Shown in pieces: positions 12,004 through 24,302 of a stretch of 64,000 bases of DNA. The DNA lies in contig JACGCK010000001.1 in the NCBI GenBank assembly GCA_014925825.1, forward strand, positions 868,001 through 932,000, given 5' to 3'. Each line of letters opens with the position of its first letter. Position 1 is the first letter of the stretch. The notes beneath the pieces were generated by a model. The model had not been told where the DNA came from and did not search any database. It worked only from the letters and a program-made list of their open reading frames with translations. Source of the DNA: Pholiota molesta (taxonomy: Eukaryota; Basidiomycota; Agaricomycetes; Agaricales; Strophariaceae). A program made the translations under genes and the position numbers.

Positions 12004-12477
12004 TCATCCAAGGAAGTTGTAAACGAAGAAGTGTAATACTATTGATCCTAGGGCAAAGTCCGCAAATGCTCTGCAAGAAATATATGAAGCTTCGTTCGGA
12101 ACAGCAGGAGAAGAAACGCGCACCGTTCTGGTGACACCTCCTTGAACTCGTCTTTATTATCAGGGTTGACTTGCGAGCGCAATGACGCTGCCAAGACGAA
12201 CTGTCCAACGGTGCTCGAAAAGCTAGTAGTGTTCATGGTCAATTTAGATTTCGAGGGGCACAAAGGCAAAGACCAACCCAGCCAGAAACGCGTTGTAAGG
12301 GAAGTTGCTGACCAGAACGCAATAAGCGAACTGCACAATGCCGGAGAGCATTAAGAAGAACAGGAAGGAGTCAATGAATTTGAGGCGGTCGGAAGTGCCA
12401 TCGCGATAGGCCTTCCAGAGGGTTTGGAACGCGTTGACAGACGTCTCAGACGAAGCTGAGGATGATTTTGGAGCCAT
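12004..12477 (-). CDS. OST2: Oligosaccharyltransferase subunit Ost2/DAD1
   Basis: Small ER membrane subunit of the oligosaccharyltransferase complex, which transfers the glycan to Asn in N-glycosylation. The ATG at 12477 begins MAPKSSSASSETSVNAF, followed by WKAYRDGTSDRLKFIDSFLF, FLMLSGIVQFAYCVLVSNFP and YNAFLAG. An intron follows, then STVGQFVLAASLRSQVNPDN and FKEVSPER. After a second intron comes AFADFALGSIVLHFFVYNFL, ending in Gly and the stop at 12004-12006. The three transmembrane helices and the VGQFVL...SLRxQVN...SPERAFADF signature match DAD1/Ost2 over full length (about 115-120 residues). It is divergent from the SOD-like gene, with 183 bp between starts. Confidence 0.95.
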
Positions 12478-12660
12478 GGTAAGGACGAAGAGATATGGTA
12501 CAGATTGACGCTGGGAACGCGACGTGGCTCCTGAAAGTGTAGCGAGGCTCTTGCCAAACACAGCCAAGCAGCTTCCAGAATACAGGCGCGTCTCGATCCG
12601 AAAAAAAAGCTGGCTACATACTGACGCTCGACCATTCTTGCTCCCCGTGCCGCGCCCAAC

Positions 12661-13860
12661 ATGGCCACCTGTCTGCGCCTCGTCTCTTCCAATGCTTCGC
12701 GGTCGTCCGCCACCAGGTTATCATCCCTCCAAAAGTCAAAATGGACAACCAGAGGCATAGCACAACATAGGGCTAGAGGCTTGCCGTATGATATCGAACA
12801 GGGACTGGGCAATTTCCTGCCCCCACCTGCTCTCAAAACACTCGTCGAATACCAAGAAGGCCTGCTGGAACGTCTAAACCACGAGCTACGGAGTACGTCT
12901 GCATTTCCTCACTGGCGCTTATTGCGTTGCTGACATGGCATTCTGTATTAGCGGACCCAAAGGCCGAGGGCCATACAACTGTTGCTCAAACTGTCATCAA
13001 CTACTCTCAGAAAGGCGAGAGAACGCTGGCGTTCAATTACGCAGCCCTGGCTTTGAACAACAGCTTCTTCTTGGACCAACTCGTTAGTCCAGTTCTTTTT
13101 ACACGTATTATATTCTGTCCGCTTAACCTTCTCAACTTCACCCTTCCTTGCGCAGTCTCCTCCCCCAGAAGAAGGTTCCAAACTTAACCACGAAGACAAA
13201 ATCGACCCATTGCTCTACAATCAAATCGAGGTCAACTACGGCGACCTCACGCACCTCAAATCTACCTTCTCCGCCGCTGCCATGGGCATCTTTTCCAACG
13301 GGTGGATTTGGCTCGTCTCCGACGACGTAGGCAACCTCGGCATCCTGCCGACCATTGGCCCCTCGACCCTCCTCGTGCGCTCGCGCACGAACATGCACTA
13401 CGACCCCTCCCTCGCCGTCCTCGGCGAAGACAGCGCGCGCCACGCACACGCGACCTCCGCGCCCCAGCTGCCGGGCGGCGAGTGGCCCTCCGCGCCACCC
13501 CGCTCACCTGCGTCCGGCCTCGGAGGCGGCAAGCCTTCGTTCAGGCCGTTCGATTACCAGTCGCGGACGATCCACACCACACGCGCGCTGTCCATGTTTG
13601 AATTGCCTGCATCCACGAATAACATCCATGGCGAGCCCTCGGAATTGGCAGAGCGGCAGCAAAGGGCGAAATCCAACATCATGACGGTTGGCAAGACCTT
13701 GTTCCCTTTGTTTGTCGTCCCTGTGTACGAACATGCCTGGATGAGCGCAGGATATGGTGTGTGGGGCAAGGAGGCTTGGTTAAGGGAGTTCTGGACAGTG
13801 CTTGACTGGAGCAAGGTCAGTAACGCATACAAGACACATATAAACGCCATCGTCAGGTAG
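12661..13860 (+). CDS. Mitoribosomal small-subunit protein with Fe/Mn-SOD fold
   Basis: Member of the superoxide-dismutase-like mitoribosomal proteins (yeast Mrp1/Rsm26; mS42/mS43). The ATG at 12661 opens an Arg/Ser-rich presequence, then LPYDIEQGLGNFLPPPALKT. After an intron at about 12893-12952 come TLAFNYAALALNNSFFLDQL and, after a second intron, FSAAAMGIFSNGWIWLVSD. The end has LFPLFVVPVYEHAWMSAGYG and a Trp-rich helix. The SOD domain is recognisable, but metal ligands are lost: the His of the usual NHxFYW is Ser in NNSFFL, and the Asp of DVWEHAYY is Pro in PVYEHAWM. That argues for a structural ribosomal role, not an enzyme. A long insertion (about 13400-13620) sits before the last SOD segment. 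Which of the two paralogues it is I cannot tell. Confidence 0.85.
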
Positions 13861-14076
13861 TTCTATCACATCCCTTACTCACCTACTCATGAATAATATT
13901 ATAATCTTTATCTACTCCTACACTCTATTTGCGGTCTTCTAAAACCAATAGAAATTATATGGATAAAAAAATCAGGCCAGGTACTGTTACATTGAAACCC
14001 TTATGTGAGTTGGTTTAATTACAAATGCTTGTCTAATTGTCGGCAAAACATTGTCAAGAAATTCTAGCCACGAAAT

Positions 14077-16195
14077 CTAAGCTCCTGTTTTCAAAGCCAT
14101 AAGAGCGCAAAGAGCAGCTGTCGGAGATCCTCGACGTGAATTTCGCAAGGATTGACAAGAAGCTTAAGTGACTTACCACCAACCCCGCTTCCGTCTTTAG
14201 CAAGGCCAATTTCGACGCGCTGTTCAACCTCTTCACCCACCAGTGTCTGCAAGGATTCTCGCAGAATGGTTTGGAAGTTGGGGTAATGTTCAATGAGACT
14301 TTAACATCAATGTCAGCGGCGGTGCATAAAAAACATCCTTTCTCGTTTACATACCTTCCATCAACACCAACTCCGAGCCTTTCGTTGAGGCCATAAACAG
14401 GGTTATGTTCGCCATGCAACGTCGCATGCTCAGTTTGGATCAGAACTGTGGCAACGGCAACTCCGCTCAACAAGGCTGCTCTCCTTGCAACGAGCGAAGA
14501 TACCCATCGCACAATCTCAAAGTACAGTATCAGTATCTACTGTTGGAATTACAGTGGGTCAAAAGCCTACCGCAGCATCATTCAGAGACACATCCTCTTC
14601 ACTGAATCCCAGAGTTTTGGCCACAATTTTGCGAATGATCTCCAGTTTAGCGAACACCTTCGGTGACAACAACTCCTTGGTGTAGTGCACGGATAAAGGA
14701 GGGGAAGTGTAGTCTTCTGGTACCGTGCCGTGATCGCCTATCCACGCCTCTTCAACGGCGCTCATCAAGCTAGTATCGACTCCATAGTGCTTGTTCAGGA
14801 TAGCAGTGGATTTACCACCAAAAAGCAACGATTTCGGAGCGGCATCGACCAAAGTGACCAAGACATGTCGAACAATTTCGCCCAAATACATCCCGGAAAT
14901 GAATTTCTCGAATGCTTGGAACTTGGGGTTTATACTCAGACGATCGATTGCGTTATCATATGGCGTTGAAGGAAGATGCGAACGCTATTAAACATAAGAA
15001 AGATGTGGTGATGAAATGGGGTATACTCTTACAGAATTGTTGAATGCACCCCATTCACAGTTGATGACCATGGAGCCGCCGCGAGCTGCAGCTGGAGTAC
15101 CTTTGAGCTTAGTGATTTTCTCTAAATTGTAAAGTCAACATCGCACTCCAAGGTCCACATCCTTGTTTGCGCACCAACTCTCTCAATATAGGCTCCATTG
15201 GTTCCAGTTCCGAAGATGGCTCCTGCGATACAACCTCCTGCTGTATATGCACGCGAAAGGAGAGCCCCGACAGTCTACGATGCGACGGTCAGGATTAACG
15301 CATAGCACGTAGATTGAACAGTACTTACGTCGTTCACAAGTGCAACACATTTGACGCGCATGTGTTTACGATCAAATGCATCTTGTAGAAGCTTAACGAC
15401 GTCGTGTCCTACGGCGTTCTTTGCTGAAAAGCCCTTGGTCCATGTCAAGATCTTTCCTGCCCCGAGTGCAGTTTGTTCGACAGGGAAAGAGAAGGTTAAC
15501 CCCAGATGAACATCACCTGCGGGTGACGTGGTTGGATCGTCGGCGGGGGATGTATAGTCGGTGGTCGCGTGTGTCGTCAAAAACGCGTCGACGGAATCCG
15601 CGAGATAATCTAGCCGAGTTGAATGATGAAAATGACGTCAGACGAAGTGCACAGAATTTGAAAAGTGCTCTAACCAAATAATGCAGTGGCCTCGCCGGTT
15701 TTCAGAGTCTCTGAGACTCTGTACTTTTGTTGGACCAGGTTGAAGGTTTTATCCCCATTCAACACCACCTCGCATACGCGTCTAGGATCCGCACAAGGTC
15801 ACGGAAGTGCGCAGTTAGAACGATTTCTAAGATTTAAAAAATCGCCCCATTTGACGCACAAATTTGTACCTCCAAGATCAAGGGCGAGAAAAGTACTGGG
15901 TCATGAAATTGAATCGACGAGCACCTACTATAATCGGAGAGCATACCCAGTTTCTGTGCCATCTGGAACGCCAGTAACGAAGGTTGGACTGTAACATACA
16001 TCAGTCCAGGGAACTCCAAACGGGATAGAGAAGGACTCACATCATCGCCATCGGTTGTCCATATTTTTCCAGGCCAAGTTTAAATTCAGCAAGGAAAGCT
16101 TTGGTGAGCTCGACGAGGGCGCTGTCGTCGAGGGTCAACTGGCGATCGATGAGGTCGAAGACAGCCTGGGGACTGTCATACTGAAGGGCAGACAT
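14077..16195 (-). CDS. Hexokinase
   Basis: Phosphorylates glucose and related hexoses with ATP at the entry of glycolysis. The ATG at 16195 begins MSALQYDSPQAVFDLIDRQL. Small exons then give PTFVTGVPDGTETG, the phosphate-binding motif FLALDLGGTNL, the sugar-binding block GLTFSFPVEQTALGAGKILT, LVND/TVGALLSRAYTAGG (catalytic Asp in LVND), GTGTNGAYIERVG, VINCEWGAFNNS, the region around 14900-14560 with EIVRHVLVTLVDAAPKSLLF, and a final exon SPTAALCALMALKTGA ending at 14077. About eight to ten introns. The family usually reads LGFTFSFP; here it is LGLTFSFP. No frame break was found. The start codon lies only 145 bp from the foldback transposon, so its promoter is compact or includes transposon sequence. 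Confidence 0.93.
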
Positions 16196-16339
16196 GAGTA
16201 CCATTTGCCTGCTTGAGATGGTGGAATAGGTTCAAGATCAGGCGCAGACGACTGAATGAGGTACCAGAGTATTCGGCACTTTGCTTGGCTATCGCGATAC
16301 CGTCACTTCCTTTTCGAGCACCACCAAGTTGATCCCGTC

Positions 16340-16347
16340 CACATCAA
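16340..16347. repeat. Left target-site duplication (8 bp)
   Basis: CACATCAA, repeated in direct orientation at 18830-18837 on the other side of the foldback element. An 8-bp duplication is typical of hAT-like (and P-like) transposases. Confidence 0.8.
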
Positions 16348-18829
16348 CACCTGCCATACCCAGCTGTTTGGTCTTATTAGACGGGAACAGAACGTCCCTG
16401 TTCGTGTCTAAATTGACCCAAGACGTACATCCACCCGCTAGGGGCAATAACTACCCAATAATTACCTTCAAGTCCTGTCCCACGCGGTGAACCGGTAACC
16501 GTGGAGCGGGACTATTCCCACAATCCCTTCCGGGCGTGTATCCGGCATCAACGCCCCCTCGCGCGCGCGCATTGCCTATTTTGGGTGCGCGCATCACCCG
16601 CTGATGCCACCGTCGCGTCCCGCCCTCTTGCCCGCTGGTGCAGAGAATGGGCTCTAGCTCAGTCCATTTCCCTTCGTTCCTTTCGCTTTTTGGCATATAG
16701 GTAGATATAGTATATAGGAGTTAGTATATAGTGTTTTAATGTGAATATATATGCTATTATCCATCAAAATAGAGATATCTTATAGAGGGGAAGGAGGAGG
16801 ACTGCCAGGTATATGCCTGGAACATATGGGAGGCTATATATCAAGCTGGGGATACTATCTACACTATAATGGGGGGTATTATACTGAGTTAGAGCTTCCC
16901 AAGTGTTGCCAGAAGTGACCCATGGGGAGATCTAGAGGGAGGGTGTCATAGGGCAAGAAAGTAACATGTTCCAATGCTCTCAGTATCAATTCAATAGCTG
17001 TACATGGTGTATTCTACCTATATAGCTTCATATCTGCAGCCAGATGTGCCACAGACACAGTCAGCCCTCTACTATTGACTCATCTACCTGGTGATACATT
17101 GGATCATATCTCAGCACCAGGGAGAGATATCCTCCTAATCTCTTTGGATTAGGGCTCCCCCAGGTTATATCTATCTATCCCTATCGCAATAATATAGCTA
17201 AGAAGGTTGGAACATATGGATAATGGTACCTGAAAAGGGCCTACATGCAGGTACCCATATATAGGGTATAAAAGATTATTTGGGCATATATCACAATGTA
17301 GAGGGGTACTATACCATACCTACATTGATTCCATGGAGTAATAATGATACCTTGCAGGTGGAACTGGGTCATGAGGAGGTGAGACATGCCAAACACGTCT
17401 AAAGGACGTATTCGGCCTATAGAATTACAAGTAGGCGGTCTAAAATTCTGTAAAGCTAGGGTATGATAGCTCTAATGAATTACTACAGAATGAGATAGGC
17501 CGGAAGATAATCGAATTAGCGAGTGAGAAGATATGCTGGAAACATTGTAAAGGACATCATTTTTAACACTGATCCAAACATAGGCACATAACTGCCCCAG
17601 CTATGCTTGATCTAGACCGATATTCTGACCAATGTTTCCAACATATCTTTCTACCCACTGTTTCGATTATCTTCCGGCCTATCTCATTCTGTAGGAATTC
17701 ATTAGAGCTATCATACCCTAGCTTTACAGAATTTTAGACCGCCTACTTGTAATTCTATAGGCCGAATACGTCCTTTAGACGTGTTTGGCATGTCTCACCT
17801 CCTCATGACCCAGTTCCACCTGCAAGGTATCATTATTACTCCATGGAATCAATGTAGGTATGGTATAGTACCCCTCTACATTGTGATATATGCCCAAATA
17901 ATCTTTTATACCCTATATATGGGTACCTGCATGTAGGCCCTTTTCAGGTACCATTATCCATATGTTCCAACCTTCTTAGCTATATTATTGCGATAGGGAT
18001 AGATAGATATAACCTGGGGGAGCCCTAATCCAAAGAGATTAGGAGGATATCTCTCCCTGGTGCTGAGATATGATCCAATGTATCACCAGGTAGATGAGTC
18101 AATAGTAGAGGGCTGACTGTGTCTGTGGCACATCTGGCTGCAGATATGAAGCTATATAGGTAGAATACACCATGTACAGCTATTGAATTGATACTGAGAG
18201 CATTGGAACATGTTACTTTCTTGCCCTATGACACCCTCCCTCTAGATCTCCCCATGGGTCACTTCTGGCAACACTTGGGAAGCTCTAACTCAGTATAATA
18301 CCCCCCATTATAGTGTAGATAGTATCCCCAGCTTGATATATAGCCTCCCATATGTTCCAGGCATATACCTGGCAGTCCTCCTCCTTCCCCTCTATAAGAT
18401 ATCTCTATTTTGATGGATAATAGCATATATATTCACATTAAAACACTATATACTAACTCCTATATACTATATCTACCTATATGCCAAAAAGCGAAAGGAA
18501 CGAAGGGAAATGGACTGAGCTAGAGCCCATTCTCTGCACCAGCGGGCAAGAGGGCGGGACGCGACGGTGGCATCAGCGGGTGATGCGCGCACCCAAAATA
18601 GGCAATGCGCGCGCGCGAGGGGGCGTTGATGCCGGATACACGCCCGGAAGGGATTGTGGGAATAGTCCCGCTCCACGGTTACCGGTTCACCGCGTGGGAC
18701 AGGACTTGAAGGTAATTATTGGGTAGTTATTGCCCCTAGCGGGTGGATGTACGTCTTGGGTCAATTTAGACACGAACAGGGACGTTCTGTTCCCGTCTAA
18801 TAAGACCAAACAGCTGGGTATGGCAGGTG
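16348..18829. mobile_element. Non-autonomous foldback transposon, 2.48 kb
   Basis: The left half 16348-17515 and right half 17662-18829 are inverted copies of each other, 1,168 bp each. Paired positions sum to 35177. The only mismatch I found is 17482 (A) against 17695 (G, where a T would pair). The 146-bp centre (17516-17661) is itself degenerately symmetrical: GATATGCTGGAAACATTG on one side and its near match inverted on the other. Ends are CACCTGCCATACCCAGCTG... and its inverse ...GGCAGGTG. Direct 8-bp copies of CACATCAA flank it exactly, so this is a transposed unit and not an assembly fold. No transposase is encoded; the arms carry only short mirrored frames. The 8-bp duplication suggests mobilisation by a hAT-type transposase, although the end sequence is not a textbook hAT terminus. 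It lies between hexokinase and the beta-galactosidase gene. Confidence 0.85.
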
Positions 18830-18837
18830 CACATCAA
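18830..18837. repeat. Right target-site duplication (8 bp)
   Basis: CACATCAA immediately after the right end of the foldback element, identical to 16340-16347. Confidence 0.8.
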
Positions 18838-19958
18838 GTCCACATTGGCTCTTGCTCGTCAGCTAGTTCACATAGGTACCCACAGCAGCCCACATACCCC
18901 GTCCGACTCCGTAGGGCCACCAACCCCCAATTCTCGAGCTCATAATCCGAACTAGCTATGTCCTAGCGTTATGGAAAGTCTTCATTCGAGCCCAATTCGT
19001 ATAATTGTTGAAAAAAGCCAAAGCACGAGGCCTGTTCTGGACTTCAATCCCTATTTCACCTACTTGAGGGTAATGGAACATCAACATGTCCAGTCCATTG
19101 GGTGGATTTACCCCTTTATATTCACCGAAGTCCGAACTGGATTCTGCCCGAGTAGTTGCCAATGGACTGGATCGCAATATACACCTTACATGCAACCTGC
19201 ATCTACTCATGACATCGACACGGAAGCGCTGTAGGGCGGCCTAATGTCGGTTGTTGATTACTTTCTGGTGCTCCCATCAGCACACACTGGAATTCGGCAA
19301 AGATTCGGAATTTATACAAGCGGTCCGAATCTAAGCCTCTGTTATAGACGAATACCGATATAATCATGTCTTCGGCGCACCTGATTTTTCGGCTCTTATT
19401 CGACTTCACTATCTCGCAACACTCCGAATCTTACTGCTCAGCCTTGCATAACTCAGTTTTTCCCCTCTTTTTATTGCCCGAGTTGGAATGGCTTCCCATC
19501 ATACGATTCAGCTTATTTCTGACGCGATGCTACCTCAACTTACCTTCAACAACACCTAAATTGTCTGCATATCCACTTTTCGAGACCAGTTGAACTGCTG
19601 AAGGCTCGGTCACCTCGGTGCGACGTTGCGGGCCATGTGATAGCAGACTTTTGTCCCGTCTATCTATTCTCGTGTCATGAACAATATTGTACGGTTAGGA
19701 TTCCAGTTCTCAAGGCAGCGCTTCGACTTCCTTTCTCCTCTTTGGGTAACCGTTGAATTCCGGGATGCCAGTTGGCACATTCCTTGCAGGACTGGCTCCA
19801 TCATGTGTTGAATTCACCTTGTGGAGGACTCTTCAAATGCATTTAATCGGCATCGTTTGATAGACTGTATAGCGGGTCGAGGGTGGAGGTACTTGGAGGA
19901 TAGAGTGATATAAAAGGGCATTAAAAAGTCTTTTTACAAACCCTCATCTTGTCCAAAT
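18838..19958 (+). promoter_or_regulatory. Upstream region of beta-galactosidase with TATA box
   Basis: This 1.1-kb interval has no credible gene. A good TATA element, TATAAAAG, lies at 19909-19916, 43-50 bp before the start codon at 19959. Such a distance is plausible for a regulated secreted-hydrolase gene. I did not identify a specific activator or repressor site with confidence. Confidence 0.55.
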
Positions 19959-22900
19959 ATGAAGATATCTTTCTTGAAATTATTGTCGCTTGTTTGTGCC
20001 ACGTCCGTGGTGGCAAAAAGTCGTCGGCTTCAACGACGAGGGACAAGTCCAAATTCTCTTTTCCCAAGACAGGCCCTCAGCGACAATCTTCAGAGCAATG
20101 TGCGTCTATTCACTTCTTGATGATTTATCAGTAGCTTACGCAATAATGCTCAATGAAGGTCACTTGGGATGAATATTCGTTCATTATCAACGGCGAGCGT
20201 CTCATGCTATTCAGCGGAGAGGTTCATCCATACCGGTGATTCAAAAACGCAAATATCACGTTTCTGTAAATTCAATCCGCCTCTATCACCAGAAACCCTG
20301 TTCAGAGTCTGCATCTTGATGTCTTCCAAAAAATTAAGTATGTCCACTTTCACCTTCTAATATTAAAGCTAATGACGGCCGCAGGGCCATGGGATTCAAT
20401 GCAGTGTCGTTCTATGTCTTCTGGGGGATACTTGAGCCCAAACGCGGAGAAATCTCTTTCGAAGGATTCAGGGACCTCCAGCCCTTCTTCGATGCTGCAA
20501 AGCAAGCTGGCCTTTATTTGATTGCTCGGCCTGGGTCAATCCTTTCCGGTACCTCTGCTTCTTTGGTCATTTTCTGATGGTCGAATCCCTAGCCCATACA
20601 TCAATGCGGAGACTACAGCAGGTGGCTTCCCAGGATGGGGCACATACACTCCTGGACTTTGGAGGACCTCAAATACTACCTATCTTGAAGCATATGCAGG
20701 ATATATCCAAGCGGTTGGCTCCCAAATAGCTGCCAACGAGATTACAAAAGGCGGTCCTATTATTTTAGTTCAGGTGCGCGTTTTCAGCATTGTGAATTGC
20801 GAAAGACTCATATTCAATGATTGATAGACCGAGAACGAGTATAGTGGATTCCAGGCACCATATACCGAAGACTTCGTTTATGAGACCAAACTTAAGGACT
20901 CTTTGGTACGATCACGCTCATATGTTGCTTTACCTTCATTAGTAATCGAGTTTCTAGAGAGCAAGTGGAATTACTGTGCCTCTGACAGTCAATGATGCTT
21001 GGCCCGGAGGCCATTATACTGACGTGGACGTCTATGGATACGATTCTTATCCAAATGGCTTTGACTGCTCCCACCCATATACATGGGCATCGGATGCTGT
21101 GCCTGAGTAGGCCAAATTTTCACAAATACCATTTTTACCACTAATGAATTTGGATTAGATATTTCTGGGGTGCTCATATGCAATATAATCCTCAAGATTT
21201 GAACGCTGTGTACGAGTTCCAGGGAGGTGCATTCGATGGATGGTCAGTCCATAAAAACGATCCGTGAAATCTTAATTGATCTTGTTGAAGGGGTGGTTCT
21301 GGTTACTCGACATGTGCGGTTCTTACGGGCCCAGAGTTTGAAAGAGGTAAAGTTTATGCGTTGCTGGTTCATGAACTACATGTACTAATCCATACAATTT
21401 AGTGTTCTACAAGAACGAATTTGCGATGTCGACTACTTACCTCAACTTGTACATGACCTTTGGCGGTACTAATTGGGGAGGAATTGCTCATCCAGGTTGG
21501 TATTTCAACGAAGGCTGAGAATTGTCCTGGAGGGCTCACATTTCTGCTTCTAGGCGTCTATACGTCTTATGACTATGTAAGCTGCATATAGTTAACCTTT
21601 ATACACGCTATCTGGACCTGCAACTTTTCCTCAGGGCTCTGCCATTGCTGAAGACAGGACTCTGCGCGAGAAATATTACGAACTCAAGCTTCAGGCATAC
21701 TTCCTTGCCGTTTCTCCTGCATATCTTACCACACGTCCCATGAACATTTACAACACGCAAAGCTCGTTCACAGGAAACTCTGCACTCAAGACCACGCAGG
21801 TATTAGATGTCGTGGGTAATAAAACTGGGTTTTACGTCGTCAGGTATACATTGTATACTGTATTGAATTGCCATATACTGATATTCTATGTAGGCAAACA
21901 GATGCATCTGTGTTCACCGCGCAATCGTACACCTTAACGCTACCCACAAGCATCGGATCGTTGACCATACCTACCATCGGTGGCTCGCTTACATTGAACG
22001 GTCAAGACTCTAAAGTTCATCTGGTCGACTACACTGCCGGCTCAACCACATTGACTTATTCGACTGGGGAATTACTGACGTGGTAAGTCTGAAACAGTTA
22101 TCGTAGATGATCTAGAACTTAGCGCCTGAATGCGCGCCTCATCATTCAGGGCAACAATAGATGGACGTGACGTTATCCTCCTCTATGGAAACTCTGGCGA
22201 ACTTCATGAAACTGCCATCAAGTTCACCTCACCGGCTCCCCCTACTGTTAAAGTCGTTTCTGGTACTGGGACAATCAAACAGAAGGTTCTGACTGGTGGT
22301 GCTTTGGCTCTTCAATACACTACTTCAGGACAGACGGTCGTCCAGGTCGGAAGCAATATCCTCCTGTATATACTAGGTTTGTTGAGATTCAATTCCTTCC
22401 ACTGTTTGCCACCTGACAATTCTCTGCGACTCCTAGATCGCGCTAATGCATATCAATTCTGGGTCCTTCACCCACCCGCTAGCACTGGTGCTTTACCTCA
22501 ATACAGCACCGCGAATCCAATAATTGTCAAAGGCGGTTATCTGCTGCGCTCGGTTTCTGTTGATGGCAGTTCATTGGCGTTAGTTGGAGATCTTAACAGC
22601 ACGGCTAACTTTGAAATTGTCGCGCCTGCTGCACAATCACATTCCGTCACCTTCAACGCTTCCCCACTCTCGATGATCAAAACATCTTACGGAACATTGA
22701 CTGCTTCAAAGGTGCCTTCTCTTCCGGCGGTAACACTTCCAACGCTGTCAGCACTTACATGGGTAAGTGATCAAAGCTCTAACCTCGCACACCCTCAATT
22801 TAATTTAATCTGATCTAATTTTTCTAGAAAACCGCGAATAGTCTGCCTGAAATTAGCGGCTCCTACTCCGATGCTGCATGGACAACAGCTAATCACAACT

Positions 22901-24166
22901 CTACTGTCAATCCATCTGGTTTTTCCACTCCTGTTGTTTTATACGCGGGCGATTACGGCTATCACACAGGGAACATCTTATGGCGTGCTCACTTCAATGC
23001 CACTGGTACCGAAACTGCGTTCACAGTACACCTCATTGGCGGCTCTGCGTTTGGATATTCGGTATGGCTTGACTCGGCCTTCATTGGATCATGGGAAGGA
23101 GATGCCGTTCACAGTGACTACGAAGGCACATTTACCCTCCCAAAGGCACTGGCAAAAGGCTCGAACCACACCATCACTATCCTTCAAGACCACCAAGGAT
23201 ACGAAGAAGATTGGACTGCTGCCAGTGAGGATTTCAAAACACCCAGAGGTATCCTCAGCTATTCCTTCGTCGGAAGTCCTTCCACGACTGTGGCGCTTTG
23301 GAAAGTCACAGGAAACCTTGGAGGAGAAAGCGTACGACCACCCTTTATTTAATTGTACGCCCTGAGGATACTGATCTATCGTCTGGCGATCAGTACGTTG
23401 ACAGGACACGAGGACCTTTGAATGAAGGTGGCTTGTTCGGAGAACGACAAGGTATGATATATAAAATGCCAACTGAACGTAATTATACTAACACCGGGAA
23501 CATAGGCTGGCATTTGCCTGGATTCAATGACGCATCATGGGCTGCAGGCAAACCCACTACGGGTATCGCTGCAGCCGGAGTGAGCTTCTATAGGTAAATG
23601 TTATCGACTTAGAGACCCTTTACTCTTGATTGAAGTGTGATATCTTCTAGGACTACCTTCAGTTTGAACATTCCGGACGGCGTTGATTATCCGCTCTCAT
23701 TTGTGGTCAGCAATTCTACAACAAACCCTCATTTCCGCTCGCAGGTATGCCATCATCGATCCATTTGTAAAAAAAAACATGCTTAATTTTCATACGTGTA
23801 GATTTATGTCAATGGATATCAATTTGGAAAATTTGGTGGGCATTTCAACCGTCCGTAAATAAAACTATAAGCTTATAATGGATTCGCAGTGAATCATATT
23901 GGCCCTCAAAAATCTTTTCCTGTCCGTGAGTGTATTCATGATAGTGGCCAATAATATAATAAGCATCTGACGGCGGTCCATTAGCTCAAGGGATCCTCAA
24001 TTATCAAGGCCAAAATACTCTGGCCGTCTCTTTGTGGGCAGCTGATGCAGGTGGAGCGAAACTCAATTCACTTGCACTCCAAATCACATCAAAGGTTCAA
24101 AGTAGCATGGCCAATGTTGCGAACGCTCCATCTCCAGCTTGGACACCACGGGCAGGGGCATATTGA
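19959..24166 (+). CDS. Secreted beta-galactosidase, GH35
   Basis: Extracellular enzyme that removes terminal beta-galactose from plant polysaccharides or lactose. The ATG at 19959 begins a signal peptide, [19 protein letters not shown]. Then come [67 protein letters not shown] and the GH35 signature [16 protein letters not shown], with the acid/base Glu in NEY. Later exons give [11 protein letters not shown] (nucleophile Glu of EFQGG), [20 protein letters not shown], the all-beta domains (about 21730-22740) and jelly-roll galactose-binding domains ([16 protein letters not shown], then [11 protein letters not shown]). The end is [20 protein letters not shown] with the stop at 24164-24166. About 17 exons. 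The full length of roughly 1,000 residues is normal for fungal GH35 and I saw no frame break. It converges on ATP7, with 136 bp between ends. Confidence 0.92.
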
Positions 24167-24302
24167 GTCTAGTAGCAGTCTAAAGCCCTCTGTTCTATAC
24201 AACTTGCCTGTATATTCACGTTGACCTCAAATCCGATCGCGTTGAAATGACTTCCGATGCTCAGCCACAAATATAATATGCACTCTAATAAACAATGGCA
24301 AA

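Noticed and set aside
12661..13860. Active superoxide dismutase
   Set aside because: At least two metal ligands are replaced (His to Ser, Asp to Pro), and the layout matches mitoribosomal SOD-like proteins.
16501..18676. Two identical 67-codon frames on opposite strands (16501-16704 plus, 18473-18676 minus)
   Set aside because: They are the same sequence seen in the two inverted arms of the foldback element. No domain, no spacing or codon sign of a real gene.
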